From DASYRM01 sp036004405 (GTDB lineage: Bacteria; Acidobacteriota; Vicinamibacteria; Vicinamibacterales; UBA2999): a stretch of 64,000 bases of DNA. A program made the position numbers and the translations under genes. Positions 7,343 through 16,120 of the stretch are shown piece by piece. How positions within the stretch are numbered: the first letter of the stretch is position 1; every line of letters starts with the position of its first letter. The stretch is taken from the NCBI GenBank assembly GCA_036004405.1, contig DASYRM010000158.1:1-64000 (forward strand), given 5' to 3'. The notes under the pieces were generated by a model. It was not told the origin of the DNA and did not search any database. It saw only the letters and a list, made by a program, of their open reading frames with translations.

Positions 7343-8937
7343 TTGTCGTCGACGTTCGCGTTGCGGCCGCCGGGCGCCGCGGGCGGGTGGGGCCGCTCCG
7401 GCGGCACGTAATCGGCCGCCACGCCCATGAGCTCGCGAATCGCCTTGGCCGTGTCTTCGCGCACGACGCCCGACTTGGAATCGAAGCCGAAGCCGCCGGC
7501 TATGCCGAGCGCGGCCTCGAGGGGCGTGAAGCGCCGCTTGTCCTCAACGTCGAGGTTGGCGCCGTTCTTGTGCAGGAACCGGACGACGTCGGTGAGGCCC
7601 CACAGCGCGGCGCCGTGCATCGCGGTGCGGCCCTGGGTGTCGGTGGCGTTGATGTCGGCGCCGGCGGCGAGCATCATCGTGATCGTGTCGATGGCGTCCT
7701 TCTGCGTCTTGCCGCGGCCCGTCCGGTCCTCTTCGCGGGCGGCGACGTTGGCCGCCATCATGAGGCCGTTGACGCCGTTGCGGGTCACCGCCTTCGGGTT
7801 GGCACCCTTCTCGAGCAGCAGTTTCACCACGGCGGTATCGCCGGCCTTGGCCGCGCGCAGCAGCGGCGTAGTGCCGGCGCCCAGCACGCCGTCGGCGCCT
7901 CGATCGAGCTTCGTCCGGTACGGCACCTGCGCGGTGAGCGCCGCATCGACGCGCGCGCCGTGCGCCAGCAGGTTCTTGATGACGTCGAGAGCCGTGGCGT
8001 CTTCGTCGAACGGATTCGGTGCCGGCCGGTTGGACTGCGGCGGCGTGTGATAGTCCACCGCCGCCCACAGGGCCGTCCGGCCCACCTTGTCCGGCGTGTT
8101 CACGTCCGCGCCACGGTCGACGAGCAGGTTGGCGACGTCGAAGTGGCCGTTGATGAGCGCGATGACGAGCGCGGACTGCCGATCAGGATCCACGACGCTG
8201 ACGTCGGCCCCCGCGGCGACGAGCGCCTTGGCCGCGTCGACGCGCCCTTCGCGCGCGGCGAACAGCAGCGGCGTGAACCCGCCCGGTGGCAGCCACTTGT
8301 CGCGTGGCTCTGAGGTGCGCTGCCGCTCCCACGCGATGATGCCCGAGCGTGCGTTCACGTCGGCGCCGGCCTCGGCCAGCATCGAGACCATCTCCGCGTG
8401 CCCCTGCGCCGCCGCCCACATGATCGGTGTCTGGCCGCGCCAGCTCTCGATCGCGTTCAGCGACGCCCCGTGCGTCACCAGGACCTTGGCCGCGGCCACG
8501 TGGCCCGCGCGCGCGCAGGCGTGGAGCGCCGTTTCGCCCTGCGGCCCCGTGAGGTTCGCGTGGACGCCGGCCTTGAGCAGGCGCTCGACGATGGCGGGGT
8601 CGCCCTGTTCGCAGGCGAGAGGCAGAGGGGTGACACCGTAGCGGTTGGCCGCCGTGGCCTTGGCGCCGGCGCGCAGCAGGCGATCCACGAGCGTCGCGTC
8701 GCCGTTGCGAACGGCCCAGTGCAGCGCCGTCGTCCCGTCCACTTCGGCGGCGTTGGGATCCGCTTTGCGCTGCAGCATGGACAGCGCCGCGGCCGACTCG
8801 CCCGCCTTGACGGCCGCCACCAGCCGCGCCGCGCTCGGCGCCGCCGCAGGCGCCGTGGCAGCCGCCGCACCTTGTGCGAAGGCAGCCGTCGCGACCAATG
8901 AAAGTGCGGCGACGAGCGTGGCGAGGCTCGCGCGCAT
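7339..8937 (-). CDS. Secreted ankyrin-repeat protein
   Basis: The 532-residue protein has a signal peptide (MRASLATLVAALSLVATAAFAQ) followed by about ten or eleven ankyrin repeats filling most of the chain (for example GTTALHWAVRNGDATLVDRL, GETALHACARAGH, GRTAMHGAALWGL). The last about 50 residues are polar, proline-rich and end in acidic residues. It is probably a periplasmic or surface scaffold for protein contact. Its ATG at 8937 overlaps the stop of the DUF1552 gene by one base (TGATG), so it is translationally coupled to it. The neighbouring DUF1552/DUF1592 genes suggest the three products act together outside the cytoplasm. A GTG at 8940 is an alternative start. Confidence 0.9.
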   Translation of the reverse strand: MRASLATLVAALSLVATAAFAQGAAAATAPAAAPSAARLVAAVKAGESAAALSMLQRKADPNAAEVDGTTALHWAVRNGDATLVDRLLRAGAKATAANRYGVTPLPLACEQGDPAIVERLLKAGVHANLTGPQGETALHACARAGHVAAAKVLVTHGASLNAIESWRGQTPIMWAAAQGHAEMVSMLAEAGADVNARSGIIAWERQRTSEPRDKWLPPGGFTPLLFAAREGRVDAAKALVAAGADVSVVDPDRQSALVIALINGHFDVANLLVDRGADVNTPDKVGRTALWAAVDYHTPPQSNRPAPNPFDEDATALDVIKNLLAHGARVDAALTAQVPYRTKLDRGADGVLGAGTTPLLRAAKAGDTAVVKLLLEKGANPKAVTRNGVNGLMMAANVAAREEDRTGRGKTQKDAIDTITMMLAAGADINATDTQGRTAMHGAALWGLTDVVRFLHKNGANLDVEDKRRFTPLEAALGIAGGFGFDSKSGVVREDTAKAIRELMGVAADYVPPERPHPPAAPGGRNANVDDN

Positions 8938-10268
8938 CACAGGTTCGCCAGCGGGCCGGTGCTGTCGCCCAGCGTGTCCTGGTGCACGCCCACCTTGTCG
9001 AGCATCGACACCAGCAGGTTCGTCATCGGCGTGTGATCGGGATAGCGCAGGTGACGGCCGCCTTTGAGGGAGCCGGCGCCGCCGCCGACCACCAGATTCG
9101 GGAGCGGGAAGTGATCGTGCGCGTTGCTGTTGCTCATGTTGCTGCCGTAGAGGAGCACCGTGTGATCGAGCAGCGAGCCGTCGCCGTCCGGCGTCTCCTT
9201 CAGCCTGGTCAGGAACTCGCCGAACATGTTGATGTTGAACGTCTGAATGCGGACGTTCTTCTCCATCTTCTCGGCACGGTTCTGGTGGTGGGAGATGGCG
9301 TGGTGACCGTCGGTGACACCCACCTGCGTGTAGGTGCGGTTGCTCACCTCGCGCGACACCATGAACGAGATGACGCGCGTGATCTGGGCCTGGTAGGCCA
9401 GCGTCATCAGCTCGTACATGAGCCGGACGTGCTCTTCGAAATCGAACGGGACGCCGGCCGGGCGCGACGGCAGCTGCAGGTCCGCATCACCCTGACTCTT
9501 CTCGGCGCGCTGGATGCGGCGCTCGATCTCGCGCACGTTCTCGAGATACTGCGTCATCGTCTGGCGATCCGAGGGGCCGAGCTGCAGCTGCAGGCCGGCC
9601 GCTTCCTTGGCGATCGCGTCCAGGACGCTGCGGTCTTCTTTGATGCGCGCCACGCGCTGCGCCGCCGTGCCGCCCTCGCCGAACATGCGCTCGAAGACCT
9701 TGCGTGGATTGATCTCCATCGGTTGCGGGGTCGTGGGCGTGCGCCACGACAGGGTGTTCATGTAGATGCACCCGTAGTCGACGTCGCACGAGCCGATGAG
9801 ACCCGAATGATCCTCGGTGGCCAGCTCCATTGACGGCAGCGGCGAGTCCTGCCCGATGGCCTGCGCGGCAATCTGGTCGGCCGTGATGCCGGCGAAGGCG
9901 TCGACGCCCTGCGTGGCCTTCGGGCGGACGCCGCTCAACCACGTGGTCGGGCTCAGCGAGTGCACGGCGGTCGTGTCCGCGGCCTTCTGGCCCAGACCGC
10001 TGACGACGTTCACGTAGTTCCGGTGCGCCTCGAGCGGCTTGAGGATGGGCGTGAACTCGAAGCCGGCGCCTTCGGTGGCCGGCGTCCATTTGTCCATGAT
10101 GGCGCCGTGCGGCACGTAGACGAAGCCGAGACGCGACACGGGCTTGGCCGCCGTCTGCGCCACCAGCGTGCGCGCAGGCACCATCGAGTCGAGCAGCGGC
10201 AGCGCCATGGTGACGCCGATCCCCTTCAGGAACGTTCGCCGCGGCAGGTGCTTTCGAGTAATGAACAT
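8937..10268 (-). CDS. DUF1552 domain protein with Tat signal
   Basis: The 443-residue protein begins MFITRKHLPRRTFLKG: a twin-arginine signal (Arg10-Arg11) with a hydrophobic stretch, typical of DUF1552 proteins. A GTG-type start four codons upstream is less likely because GAGGGAAG lies just ahead of the ATG at 10268. The family is largely uncharacterised and nearly always sits beside a DUF1592/DUF1587 cytochrome-type protein in Acidobacteriota, Planctomycetota and Verrucomicrobiota. Here the partner is directly upstream, with a double-hairpin repeat in the 65-base gap. Tat export suggests folding, perhaps with a cofactor, before export; the reaction is unknown. Confidence 0.92.
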   Translation of the reverse strand: MFITRKHLPRRTFLKGIGVTMALPLLDSMVPARTLVAQTAAKPVSRLGFVYVPHGAIMDKWTPATEGAGFEFTPILKPLEAHRNYVNVVSGLGQKAADTTAVHSLSPTTWLSGVRPKATQGVDAFAGITADQIAAQAIGQDSPLPSMELATEDHSGLIGSCDVDYGCIYMNTLSWRTPTTPQPMEINPRKVFERMFGEGGTAAQRVARIKEDRSVLDAIAKEAAGLQLQLGPSDRQTMTQYLENVREIERRIQRAEKSQGDADLQLPSRPAGVPFDFEEHVRLMYELMTLAYQAQITRVISFMVSREVSNRTYTQVGVTDGHHAISHHQNRAEKMEKNVRIQTFNINMFGEFLTRLKETPDGDGSLLDHTVLLYGSNMSNSNAHDHFPLPNLVVGGGAGSLKGGRHLRYPDHTPMTNLLVSMLDKVGVHQDTLGDSTGPLANL

Positions 10269-10283
10269 CTCTTCCCTCAAGTC

Positions 10284-10350
10284 GCGAACCGGCGTTAAGC
10301 CGGTTTGCCAGATACTGCGCGCGGTCCGCGCTCTTAGCGGGCCGCGCCAG
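10284..10350 (+). repeat. 68-base double-hairpin intergenic repeat, copy 2
   Basis: This is the second copy of the element at 5953-6020. First hairpin: 10287-10293 with 10299-10305. The second stem spans GCGCGGTCCGC and GCGGGCCGCGC near 10318-10346. It lies inside the DUF1592-DUF1552 operon, and its right end codes for the last four residues (GAAR) and stop of the DUF1592 protein (stop at 10334-10336). Confidence 0.85.
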
Positions 10351-12859
10351 CAACGAGCGGGGCGCCGTCAACCTGCGGCGCCTTCTGGCGGAACGGCGGG
10401 CTGCTCACGATGCCCGCCACGATCGCCGAAAACCGGTAGTTCTTCTTTGCCGTGTCCCGCGCAATCGCGCGCACGACCGGCATGTCGTAGAACTCCAGCC
10501 CGCGGCCGAGCCCATACGTCATCAGTTTCTCGGTCAGAGTCCGCACGAACTGATCCGGGTGCCGCATGATAGCCGCCCGCAGCGCCACGGGACCATCCAC
10601 GTCGCTGCCGTCGGCCAGCTTGCCCGCCGGGTCGATGGCGCCGCCGGGTTCCCTGGCTCGCCACGCCCCGATGCCGTCGAAGTTCTCGAGCGCGAACCCG
10701 AGTGGATCCATCACGCGGTGGCAGGTGGCGCAGGTCGGGTTCTTGCGGTGCAGCTCCATGCGCTCGCGCAGCGACTTCGGCTCCTGGCCCGCCTCGTTGT
10801 CCGACAGCGCCGGCACGTTGGCCGGCGGCGACGGCGGCGGCGTGCCCAGGATGTTCTCGAGGATGTACTTGCCGCGCAGCACCGGCGAGGTGCGGTTGGG
10901 ATACGACGTCACGGTGAGCACGCTGCCCTGGCCGAGCAGCCCGCGGCGCGCCTCGTCGGTCACCGGGACGCGGCGGAAATTGCTGCCGTAGACGTTCGGG
11001 ATGCCGTAGTGCCGCGCCAGCCGCTCGTTGACGAACGTGTAGTTGGCGTTGATCAGGTCGAGGACGCTGCGGTTCTCCCTGACCACGCTCCCGAAGAAGA
11101 GCTCGGTCTCCTGCCGGAACGCCTGCCGCAGCTCGTTGTCGAAGTTGGGGAAGTCGCCGGGCGTCGGCACGTGGCTCTTGAGGTTGCGCAGCAGCAGCCA
11201 CTGGCTGGCGAAGTTGTCGGTGAGCGCGCTCGCTTTCGGGTTCGCCAGCATGCGGGTGACCTGGCGCTCGAGCCCCGCCGGAGTGCTCAGCCGCCCGCTG
11301 GTCGCGGCATCGATCAGCGCGTCGTCGGGGATCGAGCTCCAGATGAAGAACGAGAGGCGCGACGCGAGCTCGAGGTCGCTCACGGGGCCCGGCTTGTCCA
11401 CCGCCCGCTCCAGGCGGAAGAGGAACTTCGGGTTGGCGAGGATCAGGCGCAGCCCGTGCTCGATGCCGGTGTCGAACGAGCCGCCCTTGCGGCCGGCCTC
11501 GTACTGCTCCATGACCGGCACCATGTCGTCCGCGGTGACCGGACGGCGATACGCGCGCCGCGCCAGGGTCGAGAGCACTTTGCGCGCGCATCCGTCTTCG
11601 CTCGCGACCAGCTCGGGCGAGCTACGACGAGAGTCGGCGGGGCGGCAGCTGAAGATGCGCCGGCGGCTCGGTGTGTCGCCGGGGCCGGTCGCGTCGAACG
11701 GGCCGGTCAGGTTCACGTGGTCGATCTGCGGCAGCCCGTTCATGTCCTGCAGGTCGTGGTTGCGCTCGTGCGGCTGCAGCGGCTCGTCGGACACGGCGTG
11801 GTTGCGTTGCACGAACGTGATCGCGACCGTGCGCGGCCCCGCCTTCACCTTCACGCGCGCTTTGAGCCGCTGGTCGATCTGGTTGGCCGTCTCGGACATG
11901 TTCTTGTCGGACGCCAGGTTGTCTTCCTCGCCGCCCACCTGCGCGGTGAAGACTCGCTCGCCGTCGATCGAGATCTCGATCTGGTGCGCGAACTCGAGGC
12001 CGATCATGTAGCCGACGATGTTGCGCAGCAGGAACACGCTGAACTCGTATTCGGCGTCCTGCGGAAACGTGTGCGTGAACGACAGGCCGCCGCGGGTGCC
12101 GAGCGGCAGCCCGTCCACCTGATCCTCCTGGGAGTCGTCCGGCGGCACGCGGAATGCGAGGCGAATCACGTCTTTGTCGGTGCCAACGGCCAGGCTGCTC
12201 ACCTTGCGCGCCGCCCCGAGGTACTGCTCGAGGAGCGACGGCGACACGCGCAGCACGCCGGCGATGTTGTCGAACCCGTTGCTCTCGTCGTCGGCCGGCA
12301 GCAGGGTCGACGCGTCGATGTCGAGGTCCAGCAGATCGCGAATGGCGTTGCCGTACTCGGTGCGATTGAGGCGGTGCGGAGGCTTGTGGCCGGGGCTGAT
12401 GGAGCCGGTTGCCTGTCGATCGAGCACCGCCTCGAGCGCGGTGACGAACGTATCGAGCGCGGCCGGCTCCGGACGCGGCATGCCCTGGGGCGGCATCATC
12501 CCGCCGTGAAGCTTCTGGACGATCTTCTCCCACACCTGGGCGTCGATCGACGGCGCGGCCGGGTCGAGACTCTGGAGCGACAGCCCTCCAGTCTTCAGCC
12601 GATCACTGTGGCAGGTGATGCAGTACTTCTGGACGAGCGCGCCGTCCGGCGGCGCAACCGGGCGAACGGCCGGTGCGGCCTGAGCCGTCTGACCGCCGCC
12701 GTCCCCCTTTGCCTGGTTGTGGGCCACGGCAAGGACGGCCAGTACTGCTACCAGCGAGGCTACGCCTCGGAGCGACGAGCGCGCAGGCTTCGCCTCGCTG
12801 GTGACAGTGTCTACTTTGCCTCGCCTATGGCGAGGCAAGGCGAGCGCGACTCGGCGCAT
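10334..12859 (-). CDS. DUF1592/DUF1587/DUF1588/DUF1585 multidomain protein with c-type haem motif
   Basis: This exported protein of 841 residues belongs to the planctomycete/acidobacterial PSCyt-DUF1592 group. A hydrophobic signal-like segment (about 30-48) precedes a CITCH haem-binding site (Cys80, Cys83, His84); a second CxxCH (CATCHR, about 710-715) lies in the DUF1588 region. LNRTEYGNAIRDLLDLD (DUF1587), the long DUF1592 core with SRLSFFIWSSIPDDALI, and a C-terminal DUF1585 region (MTYGLGRGLEFYD) follow. The role is unknown; the haem sites suggest periplasmic electron transfer linked to polymer breakdown. GGAGG ahead of the ATG supports the start. A 10-base perfect hairpin covers codons 8-15. 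Confidence 0.9.
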   Translation of the reverse strand: MRRVALALPRHRRGKVDTVTSEAKPARSSLRGVASLVAVLAVLAVAHNQAKGDGGGQTAQAAPAVRPVAPPDGALVQKYCITCHSDRLKTGGLSLQSLDPAAPSIDAQVWEKIVQKLHGGMMPPQGMPRPEPAALDTFVTALEAVLDRQATGSISPGHKPPHRLNRTEYGNAIRDLLDLDIDASTLLPADDESNGFDNIAGVLRVSPSLLEQYLGAARKVSSLAVGTDKDVIRLAFRVPPDDSQEDQVDGLPLGTRGGLSFTHTFPQDAEYEFSVFLLRNIVGYMIGLEFAHQIEISIDGERVFTAQVGGEEDNLASDKNMSETANQIDQRLKARVKVKAGPRTVAITFVQRNHAVSDEPLQPHERNHDLQDMNGLPQIDHVNLTGPFDATGPGDTPSRRRIFSCRPADSRRSSPELVASEDGCARKVLSTLARRAYRRPVTADDMVPVMEQYEAGRKGGSFDTGIEHGLRLILANPKFLFRLERAVDKPGPVSDLELASRLSFFIWSSIPDDALIDAATSGRLSTPAGLERQVTRMLANPKASALTDNFASQWLLLRNLKSHVPTPGDFPNFDNELRQAFRQETELFFGSVVRENRSVLDLINANYTFVNERLARHYGIPNVYGSNFRRVPVTDEARRGLLGQGSVLTVTSYPNRTSPVLRGKYILENILGTPPPSPPANVPALSDNEAGQEPKSLRERMELHRKNPTCATCHRVMDPLGFALENFDGIGAWRAREPGGAIDPAGKLADGSDVDGPVALRAAIMRHPDQFVRTLTEKLMTYGLGRGLEFYDMPVVRAIARDTAKKNYRFSAIVAGIVSSPPFRQKAPQVDGAPLVAGAAR
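12816..12838 (-). repeat. Perfect 10-base hairpin inside the 5' end of the DUF1592 gene
   Basis: TTGCCTCGCC (12816-12825) and its complement GGCGAGGCAA (12829-12838) flank a 3-base loop. It covers codons 8-15 of the DUF1592 gene. A related GCGAGGC/GCCTCG palindrome lies at 23570-23590. It could slow early translation, or it may mean that the true start is further downstream. Confidence 0.6.
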
Positions 12860-12953
12860 CCTACCTCCCCGAAAAGGCAGCTATCGCCCCGCCGCAAGGC
12901 GTGGCATAAACTTAGCGGGCGCCGCCTCCGGCGACGGGGCCCGACCATCTATT

Positions 12954-14003
12954 ATGACGCGCAAATGGCTGTCGTCGCTAGGGATACCCGTTTTGGTGAC
13001 CCTCGTGGCCAGTGACGTGAATGCTCAGCAACGCTGGCTCCGGCCTGGTGAGGCTCTGGCCACGACCGACGGCGCCGTCATCGAGTTTCCGCTGCCCAAC
13101 CCCGGCAGCGGCCCGACGACAATCGCCCTTACTCAGGACGGCTCGGTCTGGTTTACCGAGAGCGCCGGAAACCGCATCGGCCGCATGCGGCCCGACGGGA
13201 CCGGCCTGGTCGAGTTTGCCCTCCCAAACCCCAACAGCGGCCCCCGAATCATCGCCGTCGGGGCCGATGGCAACCTCTGGTTCTCCGAGCACACCGGCAA
13301 CCGGATGGGCCGCATCACCTCCGCCGGCCAGCTCACCGAATACGCAATTCCCACACCGAGCTCGTTTCCGCGCGCTATCGCGCTCGGCGCCGACGGCAAC
13401 ATCTGGTTCGGGGAATTTGGCGCGGGGAAGATCGGAAAAATCACCCCCGCCGGCGTGATCACCGAGTACCCGATTCCGACCGCTGACAGCGGTCCGCGGG
13501 CGCTCGCCGCCGGGCCCGACGGCAACATCTGGTTCTCGGAGTTCAACGCCAGCAAAATCGGCCGGATTACTCCGGCAGGCGTCATCACCGAGTTCCCGCT
13601 GCCGCGTCCCAACTCGGGCCCCGGTGACATCACAGCGGGCGCCGACGGGCACATGTGGTTCATCGAGCTCTCGGGCAGCATGGACGGCCGCAAACCGGAC
13701 GGCAACCGCGTCGGCCGCATCACGATGAAGGGTCAGATCACCGAGTTCCCGATGGCCACGCAGACCGGATCGCCGATCAACGTCGCCGTCGGCCCCGATC
13801 GAAACATCTGGTTCACGCGCGCGGGGCTGCTCGGCCGCGTGACGCCCGACGGCGCCATCACCGAGTTTCCCTTGCGCGTGCCCAACGCAGGCGCCACGGG
13901 CCTGACCGCCGGCTGCGACCGCCAGCCGCCGGCGCGGCTTGGCGATAGACTCTGGTTCACGCAGTCCGGCGTGAACGCGCTCGCGTATCTTCAGTTCAAG
14001 TAG
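12954..14003 (+). CDS. Secreted seven-bladed propeller of the virginiamycin B lyase (Vgb) family
   Basis: The 349-residue protein starts with a signal peptide (MTRKWLSSLGIPVLVTLVAS.. ending DVNAQQ). Seven repeats of about 43 residues follow, each with the pattern GADGNIWF.E..GNKIGRITPAG.ITEF.LP, matching the Vgb propeller. Known Vgb lyases need histidines in PHAI/PHGI-type turns; the corresponding turns here read PTTI, PRII, PRAI, PRAL, PGDI, PINV and ATGL, with no histidine. So a streptogramin lyase activity is unlikely and a binding or other role is probable. The frame extends upstream, but the signal peptide fixes the ATG at 12954. The next gene, cstA, starts three bases after its stop. 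Confidence 0.85.
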   Translation: MTRKWLSSLGIPVLVTLVASDVNAQQRWLRPGEALATTDGAVIEFPLPNPGSGPTTIALTQDGSVWFTESAGNRIGRMRPDGTGLVEFALPNPNSGPRIIAVGADGNLWFSEHTGNRMGRITSAGQLTEYAIPTPSSFPRAIALGADGNIWFGEFGAGKIGKITPAGVITEYPIPTADSGPRALAAGPDGNIWFSEFNASKIGRITPAGVITEFPLPRPNSGPGDITAGADGHMWFIELSGSMDGRKPDGNRVGRITMKGQITEFPMATQTGSPINVAVGPDRNIWFTRAGLLGRVTPDGAITEFPLRVPNAGATGLTAGCDRQPPARLGDRLWFTQSGVNALAYLQFK

Positions 14004-14006
14004 CCC

Positions 14007-16046
14007 ATGCCCAAGCCGCTTTCCCTGCTCGTCTGGATCCTGATTTCGGTGGCGGGTGCCGCCGGATTCGGCATGCTCGCGCTGTCGCGCGGCGAGACCA
14101 TTTCCGCCGCGTGGCTCGTCATCGCGGCGGTGTGCACGTATCTGGTCGCCTACCGCTTCTATTCGCGGTTCATCGCCAACACCGTGTTCGAGCTCGACGC
14201 CAGCCGGGCCACGCCGGCGGAGCGCCACAACAACGGACGCGACTTCGTGCCGACGTCGAAGTGGGTGCTCTTCGGCCACCATTTCTCCGCCATCTCGGGT
14301 GCCGGCCCGCTCGTCGGGCCGACGCTGGCGGCGCAGTTCGGCTTCCTGCCCGGCACCATCTGGCTGATCGCCGGCGTGGTGCTGGGCGGCGCGGTGCAGG
14401 ACTTCCTCATCCTCTGTACCTCGATGCGGCGTGACGGCAAGTCGCTGGGGCAGATCGCGAAGGAAGAGGTGAATCCGGTGGCGGGGCTGGCGGCCATGGT
14501 CGCCATCTTTGCCATCATGATCATCCTGCTCGCGGTGCTGGCGCTGGTGGTGGTGAACGCGCTGCGCGACAGCCCGTGGGGCCTCTTCACGCTGTCGTCC
14601 ACGATTCCGATCGCGCTCCTGATGGGGCTGTGGATGAACAACGTGCGCCCCGGCAAGGTGGCCGAGGCTACGGCCATCGGCGTCGTGCTGCTCGTGGCGG
14701 GGCTCCTCGGCGGGCAGTGGGTGTCGCAGCACCCGACGCTCGCCCCGGCCTTCACCTGGTCGGGGACGTCGCTCTCGTGGGCGGTGATGGTCTACGGGTT
14801 CGTTGCCTCGGTGCTGCCGGTGTGGCTGCTGCTGGCGCCGCGCGACTACCTGTCCACGTTCATGAAGATCGGCACCATCACGTTCCTGGGTATCGCCATC
14901 ATCTTCGTGATGCCGCCGCTCAAGATGCCGGCCGTGACGCAGTTCATCGACGGCTCCGGTCCCGTGTTCGCGGGAAAGCTCTTTCCCTTCGCGTTCATCA
15001 CCATAGCCTGCGGTGCCGTGTCGGGCTTTCACGCCCTGATCGCGAGCGGCACGTCGCCCAAGATGTTGAGCTGCGAGACCGATGCCCGGGTGGTCGGCTA
15101 CGGCAGCATGCTGACCGAATCGCTCGTCGGCGTGATGGCGATGATTGCCGCGGCCACGCTCGACCCCGGCGTCTACTTTGCGATGAACGTGGGGCAGGCC
15201 ACACTGGGGCCGACGGCGCAGACGGCGTCGCAGGCCATCGCGCAGTGGGGGTTCATGGTGACGCCGGAGCAGCTCGGGATGCTCGCCAAGGAGATGGGCG
15301 AGTCGACGCTGCTCTCACGCACGGGCGGCGCGCCAAGCCTGGCCGTCGGCATGGCGGGCATCATGTCCGGCGTCTTCAGCGGCGGTGCCCTCGCCATCTG
15401 GTACCACTTCGCGATCATGTTCGAGGCGGTCTTCATCCTGACGACGGTCGATGCCGGCACGCGCGTCGGGCGCTTCATGCTGCAGGAGTTGCTCGGCCAC
15501 GTCTACGCGCCGCTCGGCCGTACCTCCTGGTATCCGAGCATCCTGATCTCGTCCTTTCTGGTCGTCATCGCCTGGGGATACTTCCTCTACCAGGGTGTCG
15601 TCGATCCACTTGGTGGCATCAACACGCTGTGGCCGCTTTTCGGCATTGCGAACCAGCTGCTGGCGGCGGTGGCGCTCTGCGTCGCCACCACCGTGCTCGT
15701 CAAGATGGGGAAGATGCGCCACGCCTGGGTGCCGCTGATCCCGCTGGTGTGGCTGACGGCTGCGACGCTCACCGCGGGCTGGCAGAAGGTGTTCTCACCC
15801 GATCCGAAACTCGGGTTCCTGTCGCATGCGCAGACACTGGTGAACTCCACCAATCCGGCCGCGGCGCGGATGATCTTCAACGACCGCATCGACGCCGGGC
15901 TGGCCCTCTTCTTCATGGCCATCGTGGTGGTGGTGATTGCGGCGTCGGCACGGGAATGCTGGCTGGTGGCCGCGCGCAAGAAGGCGCCCGCGGTGAACGA
16001 GGCGCCGTACGTCGAGTCGCGGCTGAACGCGGCCGCGGAGGCGTAG
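14007..16046 (+). CDS. cstA: Carbon starvation protein A family transporter
   Basis: The 679-residue protein has many membrane helices and CstA hallmarks: RFYSRFIANTVFELD near the N-terminus, DFVPTSKWVLFGHHFSAISG, GAGPLVGPTLAAQFGFLPG, and SGTSPKMLSCETDARVVGYG in the middle. Family members import peptides or pyruvate under carbon limitation. The length is close to E. coli CstA (about 700). It follows the propeller gene by three bases, so both are probably on one transcript. The stop TAG is followed at once by a cluster of intergenic inverted repeats. Confidence 0.93.
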   Translation: MPKPLSLLVWILISVAGAAGFGMLALSRGETISAAWLVIAAVCTYLVAYRFYSRFIANTVFELDASRATPAERHNNGRDFVPTSKWVLFGHHFSAISGAGPLVGPTLAAQFGFLPGTIWLIAGVVLGGAVQDFLILCTSMRRDGKSLGQIAKEEVNPVAGLAAMVAIFAIMIILLAVLALVVVNALRDSPWGLFTLSSTIPIALLMGLWMNNVRPGKVAEATAIGVVLLVAGLLGGQWVSQHPTLAPAFTWSGTSLSWAVMVYGFVASVLPVWLLLAPRDYLSTFMKIGTITFLGIAIIFVMPPLKMPAVTQFIDGSGPVFAGKLFPFAFITIACGAVSGFHALIASGTSPKMLSCETDARVVGYGSMLTESLVGVMAMIAAATLDPGVYFAMNVGQATLGPTAQTASQAIAQWGFMVTPEQLGMLAKEMGESTLLSRTGGAPSLAVGMAGIMSGVFSGGALAIWYHFAIMFEAVFILTTVDAGTRVGRFMLQELLGHVYAPLGRTSWYPSILISSFLVVIAWGYFLYQGVVDPLGGINTLWPLFGIANQLLAAVALCVATTVLVKMGKMRHAWVPLIPLVWLTAATLTAGWQKVFSPDPKLGFLSHAQTLVNSTNPAAARMIFNDRIDAGLALFFMAIVVVVIAASARECWLVAARKKAPAVNEAPYVESRLNAAAEA

Positions 16047-16065
16047 ACGTGGGGGCCGCCTTCAG
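16047..16065 (+). repeat. Half copy of the CTTNAG inverted repeat
   Basis: Left arm and centre only (ACGTGGGGGCCGCCTTCAG), starting right after the cstA stop codon. The same 19 bases begin the full copy at 16088. The right arm is missing, so this is a truncated or degenerating copy. Confidence 0.6.
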
Positions 16066-16087
16066 TGTGCGACGACAGAACATGTAA

Positions 16088-16119
16088 ACGTGGGGGCCGC
16101 CTTCAGGCGGCCCCCACGT
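16088..16119 (+). repeat. Full CTTNAG inverted repeat, 14-base arms
   Basis: This is the longest perfect palindrome of the family. Left arm 16088-16101 and right arm 16106-16119 are exact complements around TTCA. The outer bases ACGTGGGGG also pair, unlike in other copies, where only one side carries the CGTAGGGG flank. Confidence 0.8.
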
Positions 16120-16120
16120 A

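Noticed and set aside
10559..13015. An 818-codon plus-strand frame antisense to the DUF1592 gene
   Set aside because: No recognisable domain, and it runs through the promoter and start of another gene; the minus-strand gene has haem motifs and DUF blocks.
12954..14003. Virginiamycin B lyase (antibiotic resistance) activity
   Set aside because: The propeller fits the family, but none of the blade turns keeps the catalytic histidines, so a resistance call would be unsupported.
12978..15032. A 684-codon open frame antisense to the propeller and cstA genes
   Set aside because: It is the antisense shadow of two clear genes. Its product is highly charged with no domain, typical of the opposite strand of GC-rich coding DNA.
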